DNA of 64,000 nucleotides from Serratia nevei (GTDB taxonomy: Bacteria; Pseudomonadota; Gammaproteobacteria; Enterobacterales; Enterobacteriaceae), in NCBI RefSeq assembly GCF_037948395.1, contig NZ_CP149940.1, forward strand, positions 2,666,001-2,730,000, written 5' to 3'. The stretch's first letter is position 1. The number at the start of each line of letters is the position of its first letter. Under the pieces are notes generated by a model. It was not told where the DNA came from. It saw only the letters and a program-made list of their open reading frames with translations, and searched no databases. A program made the position numbers and the translations under genes. Positions 53,653-62,279 of the stretch are shown here, piece after piece.

Positions 53653-54573
53653 ATGAGCACGAGAGAGATGCGTTACGGCTTCGACATCGGCGGCACCAAG
53701 ATCGAAATGGCCGCTTACGATCGCCGGCTCAATCAGGTGCTGCTTCAGCGCGTGCACACCCCAACCGGCGATTATGGCGAGTTCGTGGCCTGCATCGCCG
53801 GGCTGGTCAAGCAGGCGGACCGCGAGCTGCATACGCGCGGCAGCATCGGCATCGGCCTGCCGGGGATCACCGACCCCGTCAGCCGCCGCCAGCTGGCGGT
53901 CAACGTGCCCTGCCTGACCGGGCATTGCCTGGCGGATGATTTGACGCAGGCGCTGGCGCGGCCAATCGCCATCGAGAACGACTGCCGCTGTTTCGCGCTG
54001 TCGGAAGCCAGCACGCCGCAAACCGCCCATCTGCCGCTGGTGTTCGGCGCCATCATCGGCACCGGTGCCGGCGGTGGCCTGGTGGTGAACCGGCAATTGC
54101 ACAAGGGGCGCAACGGGCTGGCGGGCGAATGGGGCCATATGCCGATCTCCGCCCAGCTGGCGCAGCGCTACGATCTGCCGCTGTTCGGCTGCAACTGCGG
54201 GCTGACCGGCTGCTTTGAACGCTACGTCTCCGGCAGCGGGCTGCTGGCGCTGAGCCGCCACTTTGCCCATCCGGCCGCCGACGTGCCGGCGCTGGTCGCC
54301 AGCTATCGCGCGGGGGATCAGCTCGCACAGTGGCTGATGACCGTCTACGTCGACATTCTGGCCAGCGCGCTGGCCGGTTTGCAGCTGCTACTGGACGTCG
54401 ATGCCTTCGTGCTGGGCGGTGGGTTGTCGAACGTCGGCGAGCTGTATCGGCTGCTGCCGGCGGCGATGCGGCACTGGCTGCTGCCGGGCGTGGAACCGGC
54501 AGCGGTATTCCCGCCGGTGCACGGTGACAGCAGCGGCGTGCGTGGCGCGGCGCTATTACAGGCGGCGGCATAA
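53653..54573 (+). CDS. ROK-family sugar kinase, NagK-like
   Basis: A 306-residue kinase similar in length and sequence to E. coli NagK. It starts RYGFDIGGTKIEMAAYD with the ATP-binding DxGxT motif. The zinc-binding CxCGxxGC site is present (CNCGLTGCFERY), and the catalytic Asp is in IENDCRCFALSE. NagK phosphorylates N-acetylglucosamine at C6; here the substrate may be another N-acetylhexosamine such as GalNAc. It starts 2 nt after the oxidoreductase stop. Confidence 0.85.
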   Translation: MSTREMRYGFDIGGTKIEMAAYDRRLNQVLLQRVHTPTGDYGEFVACIAGLVKQADRELHTRGSIGIGLPGITDPVSRRQLAVNVPCLTGHCLADDLTQALARPIAIENDCRCFALSEASTPQTAHLPLVFGAIIGTGAGGGLVVNRQLHKGRNGLAGEWGHMPISAQLAQRYDLPLFGCNCGLTGCFERYVSGSGLLALSRHFAHPAADVPALVASYRAGDQLAQWLMTVYVDILASALAGLQLLLDVDAFVLGGGLSNVGELYRLLPAAMRHWLLPGVEPAAVFPPVHGDSSGVRGAALLQAAA

Positions 54574-54905
54574 AAAAACAGTGAAAGCCCGGCGGCTGTC
54601 GAATGATCGCTGCGGCTTTCGCCGCCGCAGGGCCGAATAAAGCCATCGCGAGAATTGTCGACTGAAAAATAACGAATTTGCCGTTTTCACTTTGTGTTAA
54701 TACCGCTTTCGGTTACCGCTAAACCGAAAGTAAAATTAAATATAACCAACTGATAGATATAGATATTTTAAAATTAATCGATTGCATTTCAGTGTTTCGT
54801 TTGCTGTAATTCGCCACGAACAACTGAAAGCGCTCCGGTCGGTATCGCTGCGGCTTATTAAGCCGCGGTCGGGCACGGCTACAGGTAAATCAGGAGTCTG
54901 CGTTA
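54574..54905. other. 332-bp intergenic region before the DeoR gene
   Basis: No gene seen. The first part is GC-rich without a clear terminator. From about 54660 it becomes AT-rich and carries a CTTTCGGTT/AACCGAAAG inverted repeat, which probably marks the promoter of the DeoR-aldolase operon. The break suggests this part is transcribed separately from the ABC operon. Confidence 0.6.
54706..54730. promoter_or_regulatory. CTTTCGGTT/AACCGAAAG inverted repeat, possible DeoR operator
   Basis: Perfect 9-bp arms (54706-54714 and 54722-54730) flank 7 nt. CTTTC...GAAAG half-sites recall the AgaR/DeoR family and match the repeat upstream of the binding-protein gene at 47953-47972. It lies 176 bp before the DeoR start. 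Confidence 0.62.
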
Positions 54906-55676
54906 ATGATCAATACCGCAAAACGCCGGGAATTAATTATCGACCAGCTGTGCCGCGAAGGCTCGGTGCGCGTGGAACAGCTCAGCCAGCAGTTTTCGGT
55001 GTCCAGCGTCACCATCCGCAGCGATCTGCACCAGCTGGAAAAACACGGCTGCGCGGTGCGCGCTTACGGCGGCGCCATGTTGAACAAACAGTTCGCCTTC
55101 GATCGCCCGCTGCAGGACAAGGGCCGCATCAACCGCGACGTAAAACACGCCATCGCCTGCGCGGCGGCGGCGCTGATTGAAGACGGCGACGCCGTCATCC
55201 TCGACTCCGGCTCCACCACCAGCCAGATGGCGCCGCAGCTGGCGGGGAAAAAGGATCTGGTGGTGATGACCAACGCGCTGAACATCGCCTTCGAGCTGGC
55301 CAACAACGAGCAGATCGATCTGATGGTGGTCGGCGGCAGCGTGCGCCGCAAGGCCTGGTCGCTGTACGGCCCCGCCGCCGAACAGCAGCTGCGCCAGTAC
55401 CGGTTCGACAAGCTGTTTCTCGGCGTCGACGGTTTCGATCTGGCGGGCGGCATCACCACGCCGGATCCGGGCGAAGCGCAGCTGAACCGCGTGATGTGCG
55501 AGGTGGCGCGCGAAGTGATCGCCATCGCCGACGCCAGCAAATTCGGCCGCACCAGCTTTTGCATGATCCGCGAAATCGGCCAGATCCACCGCCTGGTCAC
55601 CGACGGCCGCATTCCGGAACACTATCTGCAGGCGCTGCACCATTTAGGGATCGACGTGATTATCGCCGACCGTTAA
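54906..55676 (+). CDS. DeoR-family regulator, AgaR-like
   Basis: A 256-residue DeoR-type repressor. RRELIIDQLCREGSVRVEQLSQQFSVSSVTIRSDLHQLEK forms the winged helix-turn-helix and GGAML follows; the C-terminal sugar-phosphate sensor has ILDSGSTTSQMA and DKLFLGVDGFDLAGGITTPD. The family is released by phosphosugars. AGGAG lies about 10 nt before the ATG. As the only regulator in the island it likely controls both this operon and the ABC operon. Confidence 0.86.
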   Translation: MINTAKRRELIIDQLCREGSVRVEQLSQQFSVSSVTIRSDLHQLEKHGCAVRAYGGAMLNKQFAFDRPLQDKGRINRDVKHAIACAAAALIEDGDAVILDSGSTTSQMAPQLAGKKDLVVMTNALNIAFELANNEQIDLMVVGGSVRRKAWSLYGPAAEQQLRQYRFDKLFLGVDGFDLAGGITTPDPGEAQLNRVMCEVAREVIAIADASKFGRTSFCMIREIGQIHRLVTDGRIPEHYLQALHHLGIDVIIADR

Positions 55677-55701
55677 CCGAGGCTTTTAAGGAGTTGTCAT
55701 C

Positions 55702-56868
55702 ATGAACGCGTATTTCTCTTACGAGGCGGATTGGCTGAAGCAGCGCAACGCCTGGCACACCGCCGCAGAGATTTGGCAGCAGCCGGATCTGTGGGCGGCG
55801 CTGCACCGGCAACTGCAGGAGCAACAGGCGCAGTGGCAGCCGTTCCTGGCGCCGCTGTTGGCCAATCCTCGGCTGCAAATCGTGCTGTGCGGCGCCGGCA
55901 GCTCGGCGTTCGCCGGCCGCGCCCTGGCGCCCTGGCTGCGCGAACGCACCGGCCGCGACGTGGCGGCCTACGGCACCACCGATATCGTCGCCAACCCGCG
56001 GCAGTATCTCGATCCTGAGCGGCCGACGCTGCTGGTCTCCTTCGCCCGCTCGGGCAACAGCCCGGAGAGCGTGGCGACGGTGGAGCTGGCCGACCAGCTG
56101 CTGCCGGAAAGCTACCACCTGATGCTGGTCTGCAACCCGGACAGCAAGCTGGCGCAGTATGCGCATCGGCGCGACAACGTCTGTTCGCTGGTGATGCCGC
56201 AAGGCTCCAACGATCAGAGCTTCGCCATGACCTCCAGCTTCAGCTGCATGATGCTGAGCGCCGCGCTGCTGCTCGGCCCGCTTTCGCTCGAGGCCGCCCA
56301 GGCGCCGCTGAACGCCATGGTGCAGCGCTGCCGCGCACTGCGCGAAACGCTGCAGCCACAGGTAAAGGCGCTGGCCGCCAGCGGTTTCCGCCGTTATATC
56401 ACTCTCGGCGGCAGCTGCTTTACCGGCCTGGCGGAAGAGGCCTCGCTCAAGATGCTGGAGCTGACCGCCGGGCGCATCGTGACGCGCTACGACTCGCCGC
56501 TCGGCCTGCGCCACGGCCCGAAATTTATGGTCGACGGCCAAACCTTGGTGGTGGTGATGTTCTCCCACGACGACTACGCCCGCCAGTATGACCGCGATCT
56601 GTGGAACGAGCTGCAGCGCGACGGGTTGGCGATGCAATTGGTCGGTTTGACCGGCCAGCCCCGGACACCGTCCGATGCCCTGCTGCCTATGCACCAGGCC
56701 ACGGACGATATTTGGCTGCTGTTCCCGTATCTGCTGTTCACCCAGATGCTGGCCTTCGAGAGTTCGCTGGCGCTGGGGCTGACCCCAGACAACCCTTGCC
56801 CCACCGGCGAGGTTAACCGGGTGGTGAAAGGCGTGACGATTTACCGTTTCCCTTCCCCCGTGCAGTAA
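55702..56868 (+). CDS. SIS-domain sugar isomerase/deaminase, AgaS-like
   Basis: A 388-residue protein with two SIS domains: the first has LCGAGSSAFAGRAL and VSFARSGNSPESVA, the second LGGSCFTGLAEEASLKMLELTAGRI and SPLGLRHGPKFMV. This matches AgaS, the galactosamine-6-phosphate deaminase/isomerase that yields tagatose 6-phosphate. AAGGAG lies 8 nt upstream. The next gene is a class II aldolase of the tagatose-bisphosphate type, consistent with the pathway. Confidence 0.83.
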   Translation: MNAYFSYEADWLKQRNAWHTAAEIWQQPDLWAALHRQLQEQQAQWQPFLAPLLANPRLQIVLCGAGSSAFAGRALAPWLRERTGRDVAAYGTTDIVANPRQYLDPERPTLLVSFARSGNSPESVATVELADQLLPESYHLMLVCNPDSKLAQYAHRRDNVCSLVMPQGSNDQSFAMTSSFSCMMLSAALLLGPLSLEAAQAPLNAMVQRCRALRETLQPQVKALAASGFRRYITLGGSCFTGLAEEASLKMLELTAGRIVTRYDSPLGLRHGPKFMVDGQTLVVVMFSHDDYARQYDRDLWNELQRDGLAMQLVGLTGQPRTPSDALLPMHQATDDIWLLFPYLLFTQMLAFESSLALGLTPDNPCPTGEVNRVVKGVTIYRFPSPVQ

Positions 56869-57732
<864 letters not shown>

Positions 57733-57862
57733 CCCCGCGCTCGCCCCCGGTTTCGTGGCTGCACCACGGGGGCGAAAACATCCCGCCATTTCCCGCTTTC
57801 CTGAGAGAACGATCACAGCCTTTTACCCTGCCCGCGCCGGAAACCATTAACCGGTCTTCACT

Positions 57863-57876
57863 ATGATCCAAATCAT
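57863..57876. promoter_or_regulatory. FNR-like dyad
   Basis: ATGATCCAAATCAT keeps the TGAT-N4-ATCA core of the FNR consensus TTGAT-N4-ATCAA. The outer pair is A/T instead of T/A. It lies 162 bp before the fimbrin-like gene. Confidence 0.4.
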
Positions 57877-57980
57877 GGTTTTACTCACCCTACCTCCCTA
57901 TTATCAAATTCATTGGATGCAGGCAGTAGGATTTTTGCCCATTCGTTTTTATTTCGCCAGGCGAAATAGCTTATTTGATG

Positions 57981-58002
57981 AAAACAAGCGTGCTTGTTTT
58001 TT
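57981..58002 (+). terminator. T-tailed hairpin 36 nt before the fimbrin-like gene
   Basis: AAAACAAG/CTTGTTTT stem with a CGTG loop and six T (57997-58002). It has intrinsic-terminator form. Its position in the leader of the next gene means it could either end upstream transcripts or attenuate that gene. Confidence 0.55.
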
Positions 58003-58037
58003 AATTGGCAGCATTTTTACTCTGAGAGGAACAGCGT

Positions 58038-58349
58038 ATGAACCATTACTTAGCCGTATTAAGCGCATTGGTCATTCTGCCCTTCGCTCTGCAAGCAAAA
58101 CCGCTTTCCGGCAGCCCGGTCGCCTCCGGCGTCGTGCGCTTCACCGGCGCCATTACCACCCCGGCCTGCACCATCACACATCAGGATGAACAGCTTATCT
58201 CCAACTGCTTCGGTAAAGTGACGGAATATCAGAACGGGTATATTTCCTCTTCGTTAAAAGAAATGCCAAAAGAATTAGTCTCTGCCGTCACCAGCGAAAT
58301 GGTGAATAACGATCCCCATTTAAAGCGCGTGACCATCAGCTATAAGTAA
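58038..58349 (+). CDS. Small exported fimbrin-like protein
   Basis: A 103-residue protein with a signal peptide (MNHYLAVLSALVILPFALQAK, cleavage near residue 20). The mature part begins with SGVVRFTGAITTPACTITHQ, the start typical of type 1 pilus subunits (G-x-V-x-F-x-G-x-I...C), with a second Cys at SNCFGK that could form the usual disulfide. Pilins are normally 150-180 residues, so it is either a truncated pilin or a small relative of unknown role. No chaperone or usher genes are nearby. GAGAGGA precedes the ATG. Confidence 0.7.
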   Translation: MNHYLAVLSALVILPFALQAKPLSGSPVASGVVRFTGAITTPACTITHQDEQLISNCFGKVTEYQNGYISSSLKEMPKELVSAVTSEMVNNDPHLKRVTISYK

Positions 58350-58444
58350 CGCCAACGCGTTAATGTCTGATGAAATAATAAACAAGACACGACTTGTCTT
58401 GGTTACTTATAAATTTATTTTATAAATTTAACGTACAATGACTC

Positions 58445-58490
58445 GCCGGCTTACCCTGAGCCGGCTATTTGGGCAACCCTGCGGTTGCCC
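58445..58490. repeat. Two tandem hairpins upstream of ogt
   Basis: GCCGGCT/AGCCGGC (58445-58465) and GGGCAACC/GGTTGCCC (58471-58490, loop CTGC) are perfect stems 5 nt apart, with only TATTT between. They lie behind an AT-rich stretch and before ogt and may form a composite terminator or a folded ogt leader. Confidence 0.65.
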
Positions 58491-58568
58491 ATCAGCATGT
58501 CCGAAATCCGCCATCGCTTCCCCCGCTTTCATGCGATAATCGCCATACCAACCCGAGGAGTGATCCAG

Positions 58569-59099
58569 ATGCAGACTTTTTTGATTGATCGTACCGCCAC
58601 GCCGGTGGGAGAACTGGTGCTGATTGCCGATGAACAGGGGCGCCTGCGGGCGATTGACTGGACCGATCACGAAGCGCGCCTGATGAAGCTGCTGAATACC
58701 CACTACCGCGCCGATCGCTTCACCCTGCGCGAGCAGCGCGATCCCAGCGGGCTGACCGACGCGATGCAACGCTATTTCGCCGGGGAACTGGGCATTATCG
58801 ATCGGCTGCCGGTGATGACCGCCGGCACCGAGTTCCAACGCACCGTGTGGCAACAGCTGCGCCAAATCCCGTGCGGCGAGATCCTGACCTACGGCCAGCT
58901 GGCGCAACGTATCGGCCGCCCGACCGCCTCACGCGCGGTCGGCATGGCCAACGGTTCGAATCCGATCAGCATCGTGGTGCCCTGCCACCGGGTGATCGGT
59001 TCGCAGGGCGCGCTGACCGGCTATGCCGGCGGCGTGCAGCGCAAGCAGTGGCTGCTGCAGCACGAAGGTTACCTGCCGCAGGATCTGCTCTCGCGCTAG
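58569..59099 (+). CDS. ogt: Methylated-DNA-protein-cysteine S-methyltransferase Ogt
   Basis: A 176-residue DNA repair protein (E. coli Ogt 171). The active site PCHRVIG is preceded by NGSNPISIVV, and the C-terminus GYAGGVQRKQWLLQHEGYL matches Ogt. It transfers alkyl groups from O6-guanine or O4-thymine to its Cys and is used once. I chose the ATG at 58569; an in-frame ATG lies 28 codons upstream but in leader sequence. ogt-fnr-uspE is the usual enteric order; here two small genes lie between ogt and fnr. Confidence 0.92.
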   Translation: MQTFLIDRTATPVGELVLIADEQGRLRAIDWTDHEARLMKLLNTHYRADRFTLREQRDPSGLTDAMQRYFAGELGIIDRLPVMTAGTEFQRTVWQQLRQIPCGEILTYGQLAQRIGRPTASRAVGMANGSNPISIVVPCHRVIGSQGALTGYAGGVQRKQWLLQHEGYLPQDLLSR

Positions 59100-59623
59100 C
59101 GCGGCACATAGTCCGGCGGGACGCCCTCCGCCGGGGCGGCGGGATAGTAGTCCGGCGGCACCGGCGATGAGGTGGCCTCACCATAACCGTAGGCCACCGG
59201 CACCTTGTTACCTTTGGCGTACATGCACTGCGTATACACGGTATCATAGCGGTCTTGCAGGTCATCGCTGCTGCGCCAGGCCGAGTTATTGGCCATCGCG
59301 CTGCCGACCAGCAACCCGCCGCCCGCGCCGATCAGCGCGCCGGGGCCGGCATGACCGGATGCGGCGCCAATCAACGCCCCTGCCGTCGCGCCGACGGCCG
59401 TTCCCGCCACCGCCGTTCCCGTCGCCGAATTGGCCGCCGTTTGTGCGCCGCTGCCAAGGCTGTTTTGCGCATAGCTGCGGCACATGGCCTCATCGCGATT
59501 GAATTGTTCGTAACTTTTCCCCGTGCCGGGCAGCGCGGTGACCCCGGGCCCGGAAGGCGCAGAGACGCAGCCGGCCAACAGCCCGGCCAGCGCCACTATC
59601 GGGAAAGCAAAAGAGTGTCTCAT
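59096..59623 (-). CDS. Glycine-zipper lipoprotein
   Basis: A 175-residue predicted lipoprotein with lipobox LLAGC near residue 19. The central region (about 65-110) is a glycine zipper rich in Gly/Ala (GTAVGATAGALIGAASGHAGPGALIGAGGG), which can insert in or pack against the outer membrane. Two Cys (CRSYAQNS, TQCMYAKG) flank it. The role is unknown; related YMGG-like proteins affect envelope integrity. It ends in a 4-bp convergent overlap with ogt. The ATG at 59623 is preferred over an adjacent GTG. Confidence 0.75.
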   Translation of the reverse strand: MRHSFAFPIVALAGLLAGCVSAPSGPGVTALPGTGKSYEQFNRDEAMCRSYAQNSLGSGAQTAANSATGTAVAGTAVGATAGALIGAASGHAGPGALIGAGGGLLVGSAMANNSAWRSSDDLQDRYDTVYTQCMYAKGNKVPVAYGYGEATSSPVPPDYYPAAPAEGVPPDYVPR

Positions 59624-59639
59624 CACGCACCGCCTTTAA

Positions 59640-59975
59640 TCACCGGGAGAACGGACCGTCTGGCACCACCTTCATCCAACCGTCAGGACAACGCGGCACC
59701 TGGGGGTAATAGCCCGCCGGGCGGCGGCAGTAGTAGGCATAGCTCGGCGGCTTTTCGATATAGGTCTGCGGCGGCGGCGGCGTGACATACACCACCGGCG
59801 GCGGCGGGTAATAGAGCGGCGGCGGCCCCCAGGGCACGCCGATCACCACGCGCGGCCCACCGTAATAATAGCCGTGCCGGTAGTAGCCGTGGCCGTAATA
59901 GCCGTGGGCGAAGGCGGCGGCGCTGGCCGTCATCAACACCGCGGCGGCCGCCATCAACAGTATGCGCTTTTTCAT
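59640..59975 (-). CDS. Small exported Tyr/Gly/Pro-rich protein
   Basis: A 111-residue protein with a clear signal peptide (MKKRILLMAAAAVLMTASAA, cleavage near AFA-HG). The mature part has HGYYGHGYYRHGYYYGG repeats, then PPPLYYPPPPVVYVTPPPPQ, and ends with two Cys (YYCRRPAG, PRCPDGW). No enzyme motif. It is probably an envelope protein; the repeats suggest a structural or metal-binding role through His/Tyr. Two ATG codons are adjacent; the second (59975) is 6 nt from GGGAG. It sits 16 nt upstream of the glycine-zipper gene and is likely cotranscribed with it. Confidence 0.75.
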   Translation of the reverse strand: MKKRILLMAAAAVLMTASAAAFAHGYYGHGYYRHGYYYGGPRVVIGVPWGPPPLYYPPPPVVYVTPPPPQTYIEKPPSYAYYCRRPAGYYPQVPRCPDGWMKVVPDGPFSR

Positions 59976-60368
59976 CATCCACTCCCGAACAGGATCGTTC
60001 ACCTGCCTTTCTGACCTTCAGCTTAACGCCGATGCGGCGCGGCTTTGCGGTGAGGATTCGGATGAATGCGACAAGCTTTCGCCAGTAAATGTGTCAAAGG
60101 ATGATTGATTCACGCCGCTAAAACCTGTCAATGCGAGCCGCGCAGACCACCCGCGCCGATTGCCCTGCCTTATGCCGCCGGAATGGCGACCGCACGTTGC
60201 GCATAAGTGCCAAATAAATCTAGCGACTTCAGCGCGATACAGAATAATCGGCGGCATGTGTGCGCAAAATTCGCACACAATACCCCTATTCATGCTAATG
60301 CCACCCTTATCAGCTGCAGCAAAAGATGTTAAAATTGACTCATATCAATTATTGAATGAGCGTAATCT
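59976..60368. other. 393-bp region between the small exported gene and fnr
   Basis: No gene supported. It is the divergent control region. The left part should carry the promoter of the two exported proteins and the right part the fnr promoter with its FNR box. A short leftward open frame across it has no supported ribosome binding site. Confidence 0.6.
60335..60348. promoter_or_regulatory. FNR box upstream of fnr
   Basis: TTGACTCATATCAA matches TTGAT-N4-ATCAA at 9 of 10 positions and lies 21 nt before the fnr ATG. E. coli fnr is known to be autorepressed through such a site at its promoter, and the same is inferred here. Confidence 0.85.
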
Positions 60369-61133
60369 ATGATCCCGGAAAAACGCGTGATTCGTCGTAT
60401 CCAGTCTGGTGGTTGTGCGATCCATTGCCAGGACTGCAGCATCAGCCAGCTGTGCATTCCTTTCACCCTTAATGCCCACGAGCTGGACCAGCTCGACAAC
60501 ATTATCGAGAGGAAAAAGCCCATCCAGAAAGGCCAGACCCTGTTCAAGGCCGGCGACGAGCTGAAATCGCTGTACGCGATCCGTTCCGGGACCATCAAAA
60601 GCTACACCATCACCGAGCAAGGCGACGAGCAGATCACCGGTTTCCACCTGGCGGGTGACCTGGTGGGCTTCGACGCCATCGGCGGTCTGAAGCACCCAAG
60701 CTTCGCTCAGGCGCTGGAAACCTCGATGGTGTGCGAGATCCCATTCGAAACCCTCGACGATCTGTCCGGCAAAATGCCTAATCTGCGTCAGCAGATCATG
60801 CGACTGATGAGCGGCGAGATCAAAGGCGACCAGGACATGATCCTGCTGCTGTCGAAGAAAAATGCCGAAGAGCGCCTGGCGGCGTTCGTTTACAACCTGT
60901 CGCGCCGCTTCGCGGAGCGTGGCTTCTCGCCGCGCGAGTTCCGGTTGACCATGACCCGCGGCGACATCGGCAACTACCTCGGCCTGACGGTGGAAACCAT
61001 CAGCCGCCTGCTGGGCCGCTTCCAGAAAAGCGAAATCCTCAGCGTGAAAGGCAAATACATCACCATCGAAAACGCCGACGCCCTGTCGGTGCTGGCCGGT
61101 ACGCCACGCATCAACGTGACCGTCAACGCCTGA
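60369..61133 (+). CDS. fnr: Fumarate/nitrate reduction regulator FNR
   Basis: A 254-residue global anaerobic regulator, nearly identical to E. coli FNR. The [4Fe-4S] ligands are Cys20, Cys23 and Cys29 near the N-terminus ([16 protein letters not shown]) and Cys122. The cyclic-nucleotide-binding-type domain is followed by a winged helix with the recognition helix [12 protein letters not shown]. Oxygen destroys the cluster and stops DNA binding. The C-terminus is a few residues longer than in E. coli. Confidence 0.97.
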   Translation: MIPEKRVIRRIQSGGCAIHCQDCSISQLCIPFTLNAHELDQLDNIIERKKPIQKGQTLFKAGDELKSLYAIRSGTIKSYTITEQGDEQITGFHLAGDLVGFDAIGGLKHPSFAQALETSMVCEIPFETLDDLSGKMPNLRQQIMRLMSGEIKGDQDMILLLSKKNAEERLAAFVYNLSRRFAERGFSPREFRLTMTRGDIGNYLGLTVETISRLLGRFQKSEILSVKGKYITIENADALSVLAGTPRINVTVNA

Positions 61134-61140
61134 TTCCCCT

Positions 61141-61176
61141 GCCGGATCAACATTTCACCGAAATTGTTGATCCGGC
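61141..61176 (+). terminator. Long hairpin after fnr
   Basis: A 16-bp stem with one bulged T (61141-61156 against 61160-61176) and a 3-nt loop (ACC). The following sequence is T-rich but without a clean T run, so it is a likely terminator or 3'-end stabiliser for fnr. Confidence 0.7.
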
Positions 61177-61259
61177 ACGCTTCTGTTGTTGTTCTGTTTT
61201 TCAATGTTGGGTTACTCTGTAAATTAACAGACTGTTGATTTCAGCTGTAAGGAGGCCCT

Positions 61260-62222
61260 ATGGCGAAGTATCAGAATCTTCTGGTGGCTATTGACCCCAA
61301 TCAGGACGATCAGCCGGCATTGCGCCGCGCCGTGTACCTGGTAAAACGGAACGGCGGGCGCATCAAAGCCTTCCTGCCCATTTATGACTTCTCTTACGAA
61401 ATGACGACCCTGCTCTCCCCGGACGAAAGAACGGCGATGCGGCAAGGTGTGATCAGCCAACGCGCCGCCTGGATCAACGAGCAGTGCCGCTTCTATCTCA
61501 ACGACGGCGTGCCGATCGAAATCAAAGTGGTCTGGCATAACCGCCCCTTCGAAGCCATCATTCAGGAAGTGCTTTCCGGCCAGCATGATCTGCTGCTGAA
61601 AATGGCGCACCAGCACGACCGGCTGGAGTCGGTGATCTTCACCCCCACCGACTGGCACCTGCTGCGCAAATGCCCTTGCCCGGTGTGGATGGTAAAAGAC
61701 CAACCCTGGCCAGAAGGCGGCAAAGCGCTGGTGGCGGTCAACCTGGCCAGCGAAGAACCCTATCACGACCCGCTCAATATCAAACTGGTGCAAGAAACCG
61801 TCGAACTGGCGCAGAACGTCAACCAGACCGAGGTTCACCTGGTCGGCGCCTATCCCGTTACCCCGATCAACATCGCCATCGAGCTGCCCGACTTCGATCC
61901 GAGCGTCTACAACGACGCCATCCGCGGCCAGCATCTGATCGCCATGAAGGCGCTGCGGCAGAAATTCTGCATTAAGGAAGAGTTCACCCACGTGGAAAAA
62001 GGCCTGCCGGAAGAGGTGATCCCCGATCTGGCCGAACACCTGCAGGCCGGCGTGGTGGTTCTGGGCACCCTGGGCCGCACCGGCATTTCGGCGGCCTTTA
62101 TCGGCAACACCGCGGAACATGTGATCGACCATCTGAAATGCGATCTGCTGGTGATTAAGCCGGAGAACTTCAACTGCCCGATCGAGGCGGATGAAGACGA
62201 TGAGCACGACGACGAAGATTAG
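61260..62222 (+). CDS. uspE: Universal stress protein E
   Basis: A 320-residue tandem universal stress protein (E. coli UspE 316): [27 protein letters not shown] opens the first Usp domain, and the second ends with [37 protein letters not shown]. UspE is cytoplasmic, induced in stationary phase and stress, and linked to oxidative stress resistance and motility in E. coli. TAAGGAGG precedes the ATG. Its place after fnr is the enteric norm. Confidence 0.95.
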   Translation: MAKYQNLLVAIDPNQDDQPALRRAVYLVKRNGGRIKAFLPIYDFSYEMTTLLSPDERTAMRQGVISQRAAWINEQCRFYLNDGVPIEIKVVWHNRPFEAIIQEVLSGQHDLLLKMAHQHDRLESVIFTPTDWHLLRKCPCPVWMVKDQPWPEGGKALVAVNLASEEPYHDPLNIKLVQETVELAQNVNQTEVHLVGAYPVTPINIAIELPDFDPSVYNDAIRGQHLIAMKALRQKFCIKEEFTHVEKGLPEEVIPDLAEHLQAGVVVLGTLGRTGISAAFIGNTAEHVIDHLKCDLLVIKPENFNCPIEADEDDEHDDED

Positions 62223-62233
62223 CCTTCACGCAT

Positions 62234-62269
62234 AAAAAAATGGGCCGCTAATAAGCGGCCCGTTTTTTT
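62234..62269. terminator. Bidirectional Rho-independent terminator between uspE and pntB
   Basis: An 8-bp stem GGGCCGCT/AGCGGCCC with an AATA loop (62242-62261), flanked by seven A (62234-62240) and seven T (62263-62269), serves both convergent genes. Confidence 0.95.
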
Positions 62270-62279
62270 GGTTGCTCAA

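Larger units (their letters stand above)
57733..58037. other. 305-bp intergenic region after the aldolase
   Basis: It holds a GC hairpin just after the aldolase stop (TCGCCCCCG/CGGGGGCGA, 57741-57775), an FNR-like dyad (57863-57876), a small ATTTCGC/GCGAAAT hairpin (57951-57967) and a T-tailed hairpin (57981-58002) close to the fimbrin-like gene. A rightward open frame from 57863 is not supported. Confidence 0.6.

Noticed and set aside
57863..58189. Rightward open frame overlapping the fimbrin-like gene
   Set aside because: Its start is in the FNR-like dyad without a ribosome binding site, and the overlapping frame at 58038 has a signal peptide and a good GAGAGGA site.
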